From a virus: 27,815 nucleotides of DNA. The notes below the pieces were generated by a model. It was not told where the DNA came from. It ran no database searches and saw nothing but the letters and a program-made list of their open reading frames with translations. Shown here piece after piece: positions 7,057 to 13,609 of the stretch (position 1 is its first letter; every line of letters starts with the position of its first letter). The stretch covers positions 1-27,815 of the IMG/VR virus record IMGVR_UViG_3300034018_000076, one strand, 5' to 3'. The position numbers and the translations under genes are program-made.

Positions 7057-7216
7057 AATCTTAGGGTACAGGGTCTATGTGGAAGACAAAGATTATCTGT
7101 ACTACGAAACAGAAGACACAGCTATAGCGGCTGCTAAGATGTTTGCCACAGAAAGCCGAAAGACAAAAGCAACAGTAGTTATGGAAGTAGAGGTTTATAA
7201 CAGTGGGCAAACGTGA
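7040..7216 (+). CDS. Small protein of unknown function (58 aa)
   Basis: ATG 7040 opens 58 codons that end at TGA 7214-7216. A clear GGAG sits 7 bases before the ATG, inside the end of the phosphoesterase gene. The text reads as a compact beta-alpha-beta protein: VKILGYRVYVED, then YLYYETEDTAIAAAKMF, then KATVVMEVEVYN. It overlaps the methyltransferase start by 14 bases. It fills the only gap between phosphoesterase and methyltransferase. Family unknown. Confidence 0.65.
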   Translation: MVKDVKILGYRVYVEDKDYLYYETEDTAIAAAKMFATESRKTKATVVMEVEVYNSGQT

Positions 7217-7736
7217 CAACGACAAGTTCGAGAGAAAAGGCCGTGACTTTTATGCCACAATCGACCCTGCTGCTGTAAATGCTCTGGTCGAACATCTGCC
7301 TCTACCCACAGCCTTCATCGAACCTTGTGCTGGTGCTGGTGATCTAATCAACGAACTGTGCAGGCATCACGGTGTAGTTTGTGTGGGCGCAATCGACATT
7401 GAACCACAAGCAAAGAACGTGGAACAACGAAACTGTCTTACCCTTAATTGGGTTGGACCAGAAGTAACTCACTTCATCACTAACCCACCCTTTACATGGG
7501 ACATGCTAAAGCCTATTCTAGACCACCTACCTACCCTAGCACCTACTTGGTTGTTGTTGCCTGCTGACTATATGCACAATGTACGAGTAGGCCCCTACAT
7601 GGCTAAGTGTGCTAAGGTGGTCAGTGTAGGTCGGATGTACTGGGAGAGCAACAAGAAGAAGGGTGTAGACAACTATGCGTGGTATCTCTTCACCAACAAC
7701 GAGACTGAGACAACATTCTATGGAAGAAAACCGTGA
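7203..7736 (+). CDS. Dam-like N6-adenine DNA methyltransferase
   Basis: This SAM-dependent enzyme is predicted to methylate the N6 of adenine in DNA. Motif I, the SAM-binding loop, is FIEPCAGAGDLI (39-50), preceded by the DFYATID entry typical of phage Dam-like proteins. The acidic residue after strand 2 is in AIDIEP (63-68), and the catalytic motif IV is N94-P-P-F97. Length is 177 residues, compact for the family, with no obvious large target-recognition insertion. The start is GTG at 7203 within the preceding small gene. Phage adenine methylation commonly guards against restriction. Together with the dpdA pair it suggests two kinds of DNA modification. Target sequence unknown. Confidence 0.8.
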   Translation: MGKRDNDKFERKGRDFYATIDPAAVNALVEHLPLPTAFIEPCAGAGDLINELCRHHGVVCVGAIDIEPQAKNVEQRNCLTLNWVGPEVTHFITNPPFTWDMLKPILDHLPTLAPTWLLLPADYMHNVRVGPYMAKCAKVVSVGRMYWESNKKKGVDNYAWYLFTNNETETTFYGRKP

Positions 7737-7879
7737 GTAAAGAAGACATCTTGAGGCTCATCGAAGATCGTGGGTTTGTGACTATCCTAAAGGACCATGA
7801 CCTTACTTTGTGGAAGGTACTTGAAATCCTAGACGATCTTGGTTACATCTTCTTAGAGAGGTATGAGGACGAATACTGA
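7733..7879 (+). CDS. Very small protein of unknown function (48 aa)
   Basis: A GTG at 7733 overlaps the methyltransferase stop (GTGA) and opens 48 codons to TGA 7877-7879, which overlaps the next ATG. GGAAG lies a few bases upstream. The sequence resembles a small helical winged-helix-like unit (KEDILRLIEDRG, then LTLWKVLEILDDLGYI), but it is too short to assign. Chained overlaps on both sides make it likely to be translated. Confidence 0.6.
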   Translation: MSKEDILRLIEDRGFVTILKDHDLTLWKVLEILDDLGYIFLERYEDEY

Positions 7880-8076
7880 TGAACACTAAAAACTATACCC
7901 CCGCTTTCCCCTTCTTCCCCATCTTAACCCTGATCTTCATTACCTTGAAGTTGACAGGTTACATTGCTTGGTCGTGGTTTTGGGTGTTGGCACCTCTCTG
8001 GATTCCGGCTGCAATCTTTCTGGTAATCCTTGTTGTGTTTGCTATTCTATATCTGATGGATGATAAACGTGGCTAA
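7879..8076 (+). CDS. Small membrane protein, transmembrane Fragile-X-F-like
   Basis: This 65-residue protein has two hydrophobic segments (about 10-27 and 37-59) and the block TLKLTGYIAWSWFWVLAPLW, which matches the small phage proteins annotated as 'transmembrane Fragile-X-F'. It ends in a charged tail, DDKRG. It probably sits in the inner membrane as a hairpin. Its role is unknown; such genes are common in phage nucleotide-metabolism regions. Its start overlaps the previous stop by one base. Confidence 0.75.
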   Translation: MNTKNYTPAFPFFPILTLIFITLKLTGYIAWSWFWVLAPLWIPAAIFLVILVVFAILYLMDDKRG

Positions 8077-8104
8077 ATGGTCTGTATATGATGAAGAGGA
8101 AGAC

Positions 8105-8455
8105 ATGATTAACGAAACGGATATTGATGCCTTTGCTCGAACCAGTGATTTCAACTGGTTCCAGAGTGAGTGTCAGAAGACTGCGATCTACCCTAAGCAA
8201 CAAGGTCTAGCCTACACTGCTTTGGGTCTAGCCTCTGAGGCAGGGGAATATGCAGGCAAGATCAAGAAGGGTATCCGTGATGGTTCCTTTGATGATATTG
8301 GTGCGGCTGCTGAACTTGGTGATGTGTTGTGGTACGTTGCCATGTCTGCACATGAACTGGGGTACACGATGGATGAGATTGTTCATGGTGTTGTCAATAA
8401 ACTCCGTGACCGCCAGAAACGAGACGTAATTAAAGGAAGTGGGGATAACCGCTAA
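8105..8455 (+). CDS. MazG-like nucleotide pyrophosphohydrolase
   Basis: This protein is predicted to hydrolyse NTPs or dNTPs, or possibly ppGpp, to monophosphates and pyrophosphate. The MazG helices carry the metal-binding pattern: LASEAGEYAGKIKK supplies the ExxE pair and ELGDVLWYVAMSAHE supplies the ExxD pair. ATG 8105 is chosen because GAGG lies 5 bases before it, giving 116 residues. An in-frame ATG at 8060 would add 15 residues but has no ribosome binding site and overlaps the previous gene. It ends in a TAATG junction with the next gene. MazG genes are frequent in phages of aquatic bacteria and are thought to tune host nucleotide or alarmone pools. Confidence 0.85.
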   Translation: MINETDIDAFARTSDFNWFQSECQKTAIYPKQQGLAYTALGLASEAGEYAGKIKKGIRDGSFDDIGAAAELGDVLWYVAMSAHELGYTMDEIVHGVVNKLRDRQKRDVIKGSGDNR

Positions 8456-8700
8456 TGAGTATTGATTCAACCCGCCTGACAGCCCGCCAAAACCTACAAG
8501 GCTTGAACAAGGTAGTCTACTCAGCTAAAGACACCTACCACAAAACTGCCGAGGTCTGGAAAGAAAGCCGTCAAAAGAAAGACTACGCTACCGCAGATAA
8601 ACTTCGGGGTATCTTGAGGGATTTGGAGTGGTCTTTGGTCCTATGGGGGGAGGTACCAGAGGAGGAGTCTCTTTTTAATGACGACCGCTTGAAGCAATGA
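8455..8700 (+). CDS. Small helical protein of unknown function (81 aa)
   Basis: This 81-residue, mostly helical soluble protein starts at an ATG overlapping the mazG stop. The stretch ESRQKKDYATADKLRGILRD (about 37-56) resembles the terminal helix seen in cysteinyl-tRNA synthetases ('R..KDwa.AD.iRd.L'), followed by an acidic tail. Full synthetase domains are absent, so this is only a local likeness. It lies between mazG and the RNR gene. Function unknown. Confidence 0.7.
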   Translation: MSIDSTRLTARQNLQGLNKVVYSAKDTYHKTAEVWKESRQKKDYATADKLRGILRDLEWSLVLWGEVPEEESLFNDDRLKQ

Positions 8701-8724
8701 AACACAATGCCGGGAAAGAATAGC

Positions 8725-10626
8725 ATGAATAACTACCTGCCAACCGACTATCAATCCTTCATTCACACATCACGCTATGCTCGTTGGTTGGATAAAGAGA
8801 ACCGCCGTGAGAACTGGGGTGAGACTGTCTCTCGCTACATGACCAATGTGGTTGTCCCTAAGAGCCGTGACGAGGTTATCCTTGATGATCTGGAAGAGGC
8901 TATCCTCAACCTTGATGTGATGCCTTCTATGCGGGCTGTAATGACTGCTGGCCCTGCCTTGGAGCGTGACAACACCGCAGGCTACAACTGCTCCTACCTG
9001 CCTGTGGATGATCCTAAGTCCTTTGACGAAGCTATGTTCATCCTTCTGTGTGGCACTGGTGTTGGCTTCTCTGTGGAGCGTCAATACATCAGCAAGCTGC
9101 CAGAGGTTCCTGAGCAACTGTTTGCTTCGGAAGATGTGATCGTCGTCCACGACAGCAAAGAGGGTTGGGCTAAATCTCTGCGTAAGCTGATTGCCATGCT
9201 CTATGCAGGGGAAATCCCTAAGTGGGACGTGTCTAAAGTTCGTCCTGCTGGTGCTAAACTCAAGACCTTTGGTGGTCGTGCATCTGGTCCTGCCCCTCTG
9301 GTAGAACTCTTCCAGTACACGATTGAGAAGTTCAAGGGTGCTGCTGGTCGTAAGCTGTCTTCTATTGAGTGCCACGACATCATGTGTAAGATCGGTGAAG
9401 TTGTTGTGGTTGGCGGTGTTCGTCGCTCTGCAATGATCTCCCTGTCGAACCTGTCTGATGATCGTATGCGTCATGCTAAGTCGGGCATGTGGTGGGAAGG
9501 CAATGCTCAACGTGCTTTGGCTAACAACTCTGTGGCCTACACTGAGAAGCCTGACATGGAAACCTTCATGCGTGAGTGGCTCTCTCTGGTGGAAAGCAAG
9601 TCTGGTGAGCGGGGTATCTTCTCTCGTCAGGCGTCTAAGAAACAAGCTGGAAAGAATGGTCGTCGTGATGCTAACCAAGACTTTGGCACTAATCCGTGCA
9701 GTGAAATCATCCTTCGTCCGTACCAGTTCTGTAACCTCACAGAAGTCGTGGTTCGGGCTACGGACACACTTAAGGACTTGGAGCGGAAAGTAAAGCTGGC
9801 TACGATCCTTGGCACTATCCAATCGACGTATACTCACTTCCCCTATCTGCGTAAGATTTGGCAGAAGAACACTGAGGAAGAGCGTCTGTTGGGTGTGTCG
9901 TTGACTGGGATCATGGACCACATGATGCTATCTGGTAACCCAGACCTTCCTAATATCTTGGAGCATCTGAAAAATGTCGCTGTTGCTACTAATGCTGAGT
10001 GGGCTGACCGTCTTGGTATTCCTGCTAGTGCGGCCATTACTTGTGTCAAACCAAGCGGTACTGTTAGCCAGCTTGTGGATTCCGCTTCTGGTATTCATGC
10101 TCGTCACAGCCAGTATTATATCCGCACCGTAAGGGGTGACAACAAAGACCCTCTGACGCAGTTTATGAAGGATCAGGGTATTCCGAGTGAGCCTTGTGTG
10201 ATTAAGCCTGAGACTACCACAGTCTTTAGCTTCCCACAGAAGTCTCCCGAAGGTGCTATTACCCGTAACGACATGACGGCTATCGAACAGCTTGAGTTGT
10301 GGTTGGTCTATCAGCGTCATTGGTGTGAGCATAAGCCCTCTGTCACGGTGACTGTTCGAGATAATGAATGGATGGAAGTTGGTGCTTGGGTCTACAAGCA
10401 CTTCGATGAAGTATCTGGTGTGTCTTTCTTGCCACACTCTGACCACAGCTACCAACAGGCACCCTATCAGGAAGTTAATCAGCGGGAGTATGAACAATTG
10501 CTTGCCATCATGCCACCAAAGATTGACTGGGCTAAACTAAGTGAGTACGAGACTGAGGACACTTCCAAAGGTTCACAGACTTTTGCTTGCGTTGGTGGAA
10601 CGTGTGAAATCGTGGACCTGACCTGA
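8725..10626 (+). CDS. nrdJ: Class II (adenosylcobalamin-dependent) ribonucleotide reductase, monomeric
   Basis: This enzyme reduces ribonucleotides to deoxyribonucleotides with a radical generated from coenzyme B12. The text matches the monomeric Lactobacillus-type class II enzyme: GYNCSYLP supplies the N-terminal redox Cys (about residue 89), GTNPCSEI supplies the finger-loop Cys (about 325), KPSGTVSQLVDSASGIH is the phosphate/barrel region, and ACVGGTCEI supplies the C-terminal pair (about 622 and 627) that passes electrons from thioredoxin or glutaredoxin. Length is about 633 residues. ATG 8725 is preferred because GGGAAAG precedes it and homologues begin near here; ATG 8707 would add 6 residues. 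No small subunit or activase gene follows, consistent with class II. The enzyme implies that cobalamin is available in the host. A glutaredoxin gene lies downstream. Confidence 0.94.
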   Translation: MNNYLPTDYQSFIHTSRYARWLDKENRRENWGETVSRYMTNVVVPKSRDEVILDDLEEAILNLDVMPSMRAVMTAGPALERDNTAGYNCSYLPVDDPKSFDEAMFILLCGTGVGFSVERQYISKLPEVPEQLFASEDVIVVHDSKEGWAKSLRKLIAMLYAGEIPKWDVSKVRPAGAKLKTFGGRASGPAPLVELFQYTIEKFKGAAGRKLSSIECHDIMCKIGEVVVVGGVRRSAMISLSNLSDDRMRHAKSGMWWEGNAQRALANNSVAYTEKPDMETFMREWLSLVESKSGERGIFSRQASKKQAGKNGRRDANQDFGTNPCSEIILRPYQFCNLTEVVVRATDTLKDLERKVKLATILGTIQSTYTHFPYLRKIWQKNTEEERLLGVSLTGIMDHMMLSGNPDLPNILEHLKNVAVATNAEWADRLGIPASAAITCVKPSGTVSQLVDSASGIHARHSQYYIRTVRGDNKDPLTQFMKDQGIPSEPCVIKPETTTVFSFPQKSPEGAITRNDMTAIEQLELWLVYQRHWCEHKPSVTVTVRDNEWMEVGAWVYKHFDEVSGVSFLPHSDHSYQQAPYQEVNQREYEQLLAIMPPKIDWAKLSEYETEDTSKGSQTFACVGGTCEIVDLT

Positions 10627-10790
10627 TGTTGTTTGACCTTGTACAGATTGCAGTCCTGTTCCTTCTGACCTATTTAACTTATAGGCAGGGGGACAGGATT
10701 GACGATCTAGAAACGATGGTGGGTTACATCCTTGGGAACCTTGCTAGTAAAGAGGGAGAAGAAGATGTTCTACATGATAACGAAGGATGA
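10626..10790 (+). CDS. Small single-pass membrane protein (54 aa)
   Basis: ATG 10626 overlaps the RNR stop (TGATG) and opens 54 codons to TGA 10788-10790. Residues 1-18 (MLFDLVQIAVLFLLTYLT) form one membrane segment, followed by RQGDRIDDLE and a mildly acidic cytoplasmic-looking tail. It overlaps the glutaredoxin gene by 26 bases in another frame. No family recognised; the overlap with the RNR stop and the filled gap favour a real gene. Confidence 0.6.
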   Translation: MLFDLVQIAVLFLLTYLTYRQGDRIDDLETMVGYILGNLASKEGEEDVLHDNEG

Positions 10791-10989
10791 TTGTCCTTGG
10801 TGTGATCTTGCCAAGGAACTCCTACAACAACGGAAGGCCCCTCTGGGGGTCTTTCACTACAGCGAACATCCTATGATCGTCAAACTCATGTTCAAGGGTG
10901 GGATTAAGTCTGTCCCACAAATCTGGTATGAGGGTGAATACATTGGTGGTTATGAAAATCTTGTAGAATGGTTGAATAACAATGCTTGA
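10765..10989 (+). CDS. Glutaredoxin
   Basis: This is a small thiol-disulfide oxidoreductase, likely the electron donor for the phage RNR just upstream. The active site is C10-P-W-C13, after the strand MFYMITKDD. The cis-Pro loop KSVPQIWYEG and the GGYENLVEWL C-terminal helix follow the glutaredoxin/NrdH layout. ATG 10765 gives 74 residues and has GGGAGAAGAAG directly upstream. A longer frame from 10732 would add 11 residues with no homologous look. It overlaps phoH by 8 bases. Confidence 0.87.
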   Translation: MFYMITKDDCPWCDLAKELLQQRKAPLGVFHYSEHPMIVKLMFKGGIKSVPQIWYEGEYIGGYENLVEWLNNNA

Positions 10990-11683
10990 GAAGCCCAAAG
11001 GTAAGCGACAGTCCCGTTACAAAGGTGCTGAACAAGAGGGTACAATGCGTACCGTCTCTATCAAGCCTCTTAACGACAACCAAGACACCTATCTGAAACG
11101 ATTAAAGGATTCAGATCAGATCATTGTTTGTGGTTTCTCAGGAACTGGTAAGACGTTCATTGCAGCCACCTATGCAGCGAACATGTATGCCAACCGTGAG
11201 ATCGACAAGATCATCTTGACACGTCCCAATGTGTCTGTGGGTAAAGACTTAGGCTACTTCCCCGGCACTCTAGAGGAGAAGTTTGCACCTTGGGCTGCAC
11301 CTGTCCTTGATGTTCTGAATGAACAACTAGGAAAGGGTACTGTAGAGACTGGTATCAAGAGTGGCAATATTGAAATGGCACCTCTATCTACTATGCGGGG
11401 TAGGTCATTCAAGAACGCCTTTATCATCCTAGATGAAGCGCAGAACACTTCTGTTGCAGAAATCAAGATGTTCTTGACACGGATTGGTAAGGACTGTAAG
11501 GTCGTAATCAATGGTGACGTAAAGCAGTCAGACATTGGTGGTCAATCTGGGTTGTCTAAGGTTATCCACCTTGCTAAGAAACACAATCTACCTGTACCAG
11601 TTATTGAGTTTGGTGTAGACGACATTGTTCGATCTGACATCTGTAAAGACTGGATCATTGCCTTTGAAGCAGAGGGACTATAA
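10982..11683 (+). CDS. phoH: PhoH-like P-loop ATPase
   Basis: This is a cytosolic ATPase of the PhoH family, widespread in marine phages; the phage function is unsettled (RNA metabolism or phosphate stress have been proposed). Walker A is G51-F-S-G-T-G-K-T58 and Walker B is FIILDEAQN (147-155). LTRPNVSVGKDLGYFPGTLEEK (79-100) and VINGDVKQSDIG are the conserved PhoH blocks. Length is 233 residues, the short phage form without an N-terminal PIN domain. The start at 10982 overlaps glutaredoxin by 8 bases; ATG 11045 with GAGGG upstream is an alternative start that keeps the whole ATPase. Confidence 0.93.
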   Translation: MLEKPKGKRQSRYKGAEQEGTMRTVSIKPLNDNQDTYLKRLKDSDQIIVCGFSGTGKTFIAATYAANMYANREIDKIILTRPNVSVGKDLGYFPGTLEEKFAPWAAPVLDVLNEQLGKGTVETGIKSGNIEMAPLSTMRGRSFKNAFIILDEAQNTSVAEIKMFLTRIGKDCKVVINGDVKQSDIGGQSGLSKVIHLAKKHNLPVPVIEFGVDDIVRSDICKDWIIAFEAEGL

Positions 11684-11940
11684 TGGCTAACTTAGAATAC
11701 TACGACAACGAAGCTACTACTAAAGACGCAGTAAACAGCCCACCACACTACAACACAGGGGGTATTGAGTGCATTGACTATCTCAAGGACAATATGTCGT
11801 GGGAAGGTTATACAGGCTATCTGGAAGGCAACACCAAGAAGTACCTTCATCGTTGGCGCTACAAGTCAAAACCTGTAGAAGATTTGAAGAAGGCTAGGTG
11901 GTATCTGGACCGTCTTATCACAGAGTTGGAAAGCGAGTAA
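11683..11940 (+). CDS. DUF3310 family protein
   Basis: This 85-residue protein has the DUF3310 signature: NSPPHYNTGGIECIDYL (18-34), then a helical part with TGYLEGNTKKYLHRWRYK (about 45-62) and DLKKARWYLDRLITE. Proteins of this family are common in T7-like and other phages and are sometimes annotated as nucleotide kinases without biochemical proof. The start overlaps the phoH stop (TAATG). Its place at the end of the metabolic run fits an accessory role. Confidence 0.87.
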   Translation: MANLEYYDNEATTKDAVNSPPHYNTGGIECIDYLKDNMSWEGYTGYLEGNTKKYLHRWRYKSKPVEDLKKARWYLDRLITELESE

Positions 11941-12143
11941 TGGTTACACTCTTCTTCTTAGTCTGCAACACGATGTCTGGCGTATGCTACCCAACCACAT
12001 CAGGTTTGATCTACGACACTGACAGTGATTGCCAACAGAGTGCCTTGGAGATTATTGCAAGTGTGCAAGAGGATCAACGTCTAGGGCTGTCACCACCTGA
12101 ACAAGCAGTCTACGTCTGCCACAACTGGGGTGACCCTGCATGA
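11940..12143 (+). CDS. Small exported or membrane-anchored Cys-containing protein (67 aa)
   Basis: ATG 11940 overlaps the previous stop (TAATG); an upstream in-frame ATG at 11898 lies inside the DUF3310 gene and is less likely. The N-terminus MVTLFFLVCNTMSGVC is hydrophobic and could be a signal or anchor. Four cysteines are spread through the protein (about residues 9, 16, 30 and 62), which hints at disulfides if exported. No basic n-region is present, so export is uncertain. It resembles no family I can name. It ends in an ATGA overlap with a 22-codon frame. Confidence 0.6.
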   Translation: MVTLFFLVCNTMSGVCYPTTSGLIYDTDSDCQQSALEIIASVQEDQRLGLSPPEQAVYVCHNWGDPA

Positions 12144-12208
12144 TAGGTTCGCTTATCTTTGTAGCCCTTGTCCTAGTTGTCCTCTGGTACTCTAGCGAAG
12201 CCGATTAG
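12140..12208 (+). CDS. Possible 22-residue membrane microprotein
   Basis: ATG 12140 overlaps the previous stop (ATGA) and opens 22 codons to TAG 12206-12208. The peptide is almost entirely one membrane helix (IGSLIFVALVLVVLWY) with a short SSEAD tail. It is the last frame before the terminator hairpin. The overlap and clean hydrophobic helix suggest translation, but its length makes it uncertain. Confidence 0.4.
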   Translation: MIGSLIFVALVLVVLWYSSEAD

Positions 12209-12216
12209 AAATGAAA

Positions 12217-12252
12217 AAACCCCCTTCCCGGTTAATTCCGAGAGGGGGGTTT
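12217..12252. terminator. Bidirectional Rho-independent terminator between convergent arms
   Basis: A 15-bp stem with one mismatch pairs 12217-12231 (AAACCCCCTTCCCGG) with 12238-12252 around the loop TTAATT. It is flanked by an A-run on the left and T-rich sequence on the right, so U-rich tails are available in both directions, strongest for leftward transcripts. It lies between the last + strand gene and the last - strand gene, so it can stop both arms. Confidence 0.92.
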
Positions 12253-12279
12253 CTTTATGGAATACAGTAATTTTTGTGG

Positions 12280-12522
12280 TTACGGGTGCTGATCGGGGTC
12301 GCGTTTATACAATTCGATAATATCGCGTTTCACTTCTTTAAGATCAGTCTTGATCTCGTTCATTATCTCACGATCCTCTTGACGACGAACATCACGAGAA
12401 CGTATCTCAGCTTGCATCAAAGCAATCTGTTTCTCATTTGTCAACACTCTACGGATTAACCAAGTAATACCTGAGAAGATAGCTGCCACAGCACTTCCTA
12501 TAATATACTCTAGATAATTCAT
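12280..12522 (-). CDS. Holin candidate: one membrane segment plus coiled coil (80 aa)
   Basis: This protein has one N-terminal hydrophobic segment (about residues 6-24, YIIGSAVAAIFSGITWLI), then RR, then a long charged helix likely to form a coiled coil (about 29-72). It is the last gene of the late arm, directly after the endolysin and spanin genes, and overlaps the spanin by ATGA. Position and topology suit a small holin or pinholin-type lysis protein. No holin family motif is evident, so a lysis regulator (antiholin) or another membrane protein is possible. Confidence 0.7.
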   Translation of the reverse strand: MNYLEYIIGSAVAAIFSGITWLIRRVLTNEKQIALMQAEIRSRDVRRQEDREIMNEIKTDLKEVKRDIIELYKRDPDQHP

Positions 12523-12842
12523 CTCTTAAATAGGCCCCTTATCCACCTAGCGATTTCATTTGGAGAGGGTAGTAACCACCCGAGGATCAGAAGGACCAGT
12601 ATCCATAGCGGGGTCTGTTGGATATTCACTTCTTCGATATTTTGTGCTTCTACAGGGCTAGTCTTCTGGATAATATCCCGACCAGCCTCTGTCTTTTGTT
12701 GTACAGCTACAGCCTGTTGTGTGTTCTCTTTACCAGCCTGTACATTGGCTGCGACATTAGGCCCCCCACCTGTTAAGAGGCTCAAGGGACCCCCACCACA
12801 ACCAGATAAGGCTAGGAGAGCCACCAAGAGCAAGACACGCAT
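12519..12842 (-). CDS. Candidate unimolecular spanin (lipoprotein with C-terminal membrane anchor)
   Basis: From ATG 12842 the protein is 107 residues. The N-terminus MRVLLLVALLALSGC is a lipoprotein signal peptide with the lipobox LSGC (Cys15). A Gly/Gln-rich periplasmic stretch follows, and a hydrophobic segment PLWILVLLILGWLL (about 78-91) with a basic tail (ARWIRGLFKR) lies at the C-terminus. An outer-membrane lipid at one end and an inner-membrane helix at the other is the topology of u-spanins such as T1 gp11, which fuse the two membranes in the last step of lysis. AAGGGG precedes the ATG; the start lies one base after the endolysin stop. A longer frame from 12881 would run into the endolysin gene and spoil the signal peptide. 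No separate Rz/Rz1 pair is seen. Confidence 0.78.
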   Translation of the reverse strand: MRVLLLVALLALSGCGGGPLSLLTGGGPNVAANVQAGKENTQQAVAVQQKTEAGRDIIQKTSPVEAQNIEEVNIQQTPLWILVLLILGWLLPSPNEIARWIRGLFKR

Positions 12843-12843
12843 G

Positions 12844-13317
12844 TCACAGCCCCTTCTTACAGAGCATAACCTTGCTATCAAGTCTACGGTTCTGTAGGCC
12901 CTTCACAGTCCTACCACCAGCCTTAACCCACTTACCTAATTCATCACAGGCTTCTTTGAACTTACCTTGATTGGCTAGGCGCATCATCGTAGACTTACAG
13001 ACAGCCCCAGTACCAGCATTGTAGGCCAGTTCCAGCATAGAGGCTTGTACACCCACAGGGATGTTAGGGTTAGTCATGCAAGGTTCTAGTTTAGCGTAGA
13101 ACTCTGCCACACCCTTTTCAAGCATGGCAAAGCACTGTTCTTTGGAGTAGGTATCGCCCATCTTAACACCACGAGTTTCCCCGTAGCAGACAGTAGGGAT
13201 ACCCACAATGTCCCTGTAGGCTTTCGTCTCTAGCCCTTCCCACTTAGCAATGAAAGGGGTGGCAGTGACAATTACAACGGCTGCAACAGCACCAGAGACT
13301 TTCTTTCTAAGAGACAT
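12844..13317 (-). CDS. Endolysin, GH24 lysozyme with likely SAR N-terminus
   Basis: This muramidase cleaves peptidoglycan. The T4/P21-type catalytic triad spacing E-8-D-5-T is exact: E27 (KWEGL), D36 (AYRDI) and T42 (IPTVCYGET). The N-terminus has basic residues (RKK) and then a weakly hydrophobic, Ala/Gly/Thr-containing stretch (VSGAVAAVVIVTATPFIA, 7-24), typical of a signal-arrest-release segment that lets the enzyme be exported without a holin channel for the protein. Cysteines at 44, 61, 79 and beyond could take part in activation or stability. Length is 157 residues. AAGGATTACCACA precedes the ATG. It is the first gene of the lysis cassette. Confidence 0.93.
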   Translation of the reverse strand: MSLRKKVSGAVAAVVIVTATPFIAKWEGLETKAYRDIVGIPTVCYGETRGVKMGDTYSKEQCFAMLEKGVAEFYAKLEPCMTNPNIPVGVQASMLELAYNAGTGAVCKSTMMRLANQGKFKEACDELGKWVKAGGRTVKGLQNRRLDSKVMLCKKGL

Positions 13318-13356
13318 TGTGGTAATCCTTCACGCAGCGTAGCGAGTACGTTTTGA

Positions 13357-13608
13357 TTATTCGGCGGGGTAGGGATAACGGTCGCGGATTTCCTGTCGTT
13401 TAGCAAGCCACTCAGCCTCAGTACCTTCACCAGCCTGCCACTTGAAGAATAGGGGGTCGGCTTCTGCGGTGTAGTCGGCTTGACGCTTGGCCTCTTGAAC
13501 CTCTTTTGCAGGAGGTGCCGTTGCCTCAGCGATTTCTTCGGCAGTGTAAGGCCGGATCGTCTGTTCGCCCGTGTTTGCGTCTGTGATGACTTCGAAATAG
13601 TCGGTCAT
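13357..13608 (-). CDS. Small tail-fiber-associated protein (83 aa)
   Basis: This is an acidic soluble protein. The N-terminus (YFEVITDANTGEQTIRPYT) resembles the end of phage tail-fiber-associated or assembly proteins. The C-terminal text EADPLFFKWQAGEGTEAEWL followed by EIRDRYPYP recurs in small phage and prophage genes next to tail fibers. It follows the tail fiber gene directly (stop and start 1 base apart), so a fiber assembly or chaperone role is plausible but unproven. Confidence 0.75.
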   Translation of the reverse strand: MTDYFEVITDANTGEQTIRPYTAEEIAEATAPPAKEVQEAKRQADYTAEADPLFFKWQAGEGTEAEWLAKRQEIRDRYPYPAE

Positions 13609-13609
13609 G

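Noticed and set aside
8770-9921. 383-codon antisense open frame over the RNR gene
   Set aside because: It is a shadow of the well-supported class II RNR; no RBS and no recognisable motif.
11898-11939. Upstream start for the small gene ending at 12143
   Set aside because: It lies inside the DUF3310 gene in another frame; the ATG at 11940 gives a coupled start and a hydrophobic N-terminus.
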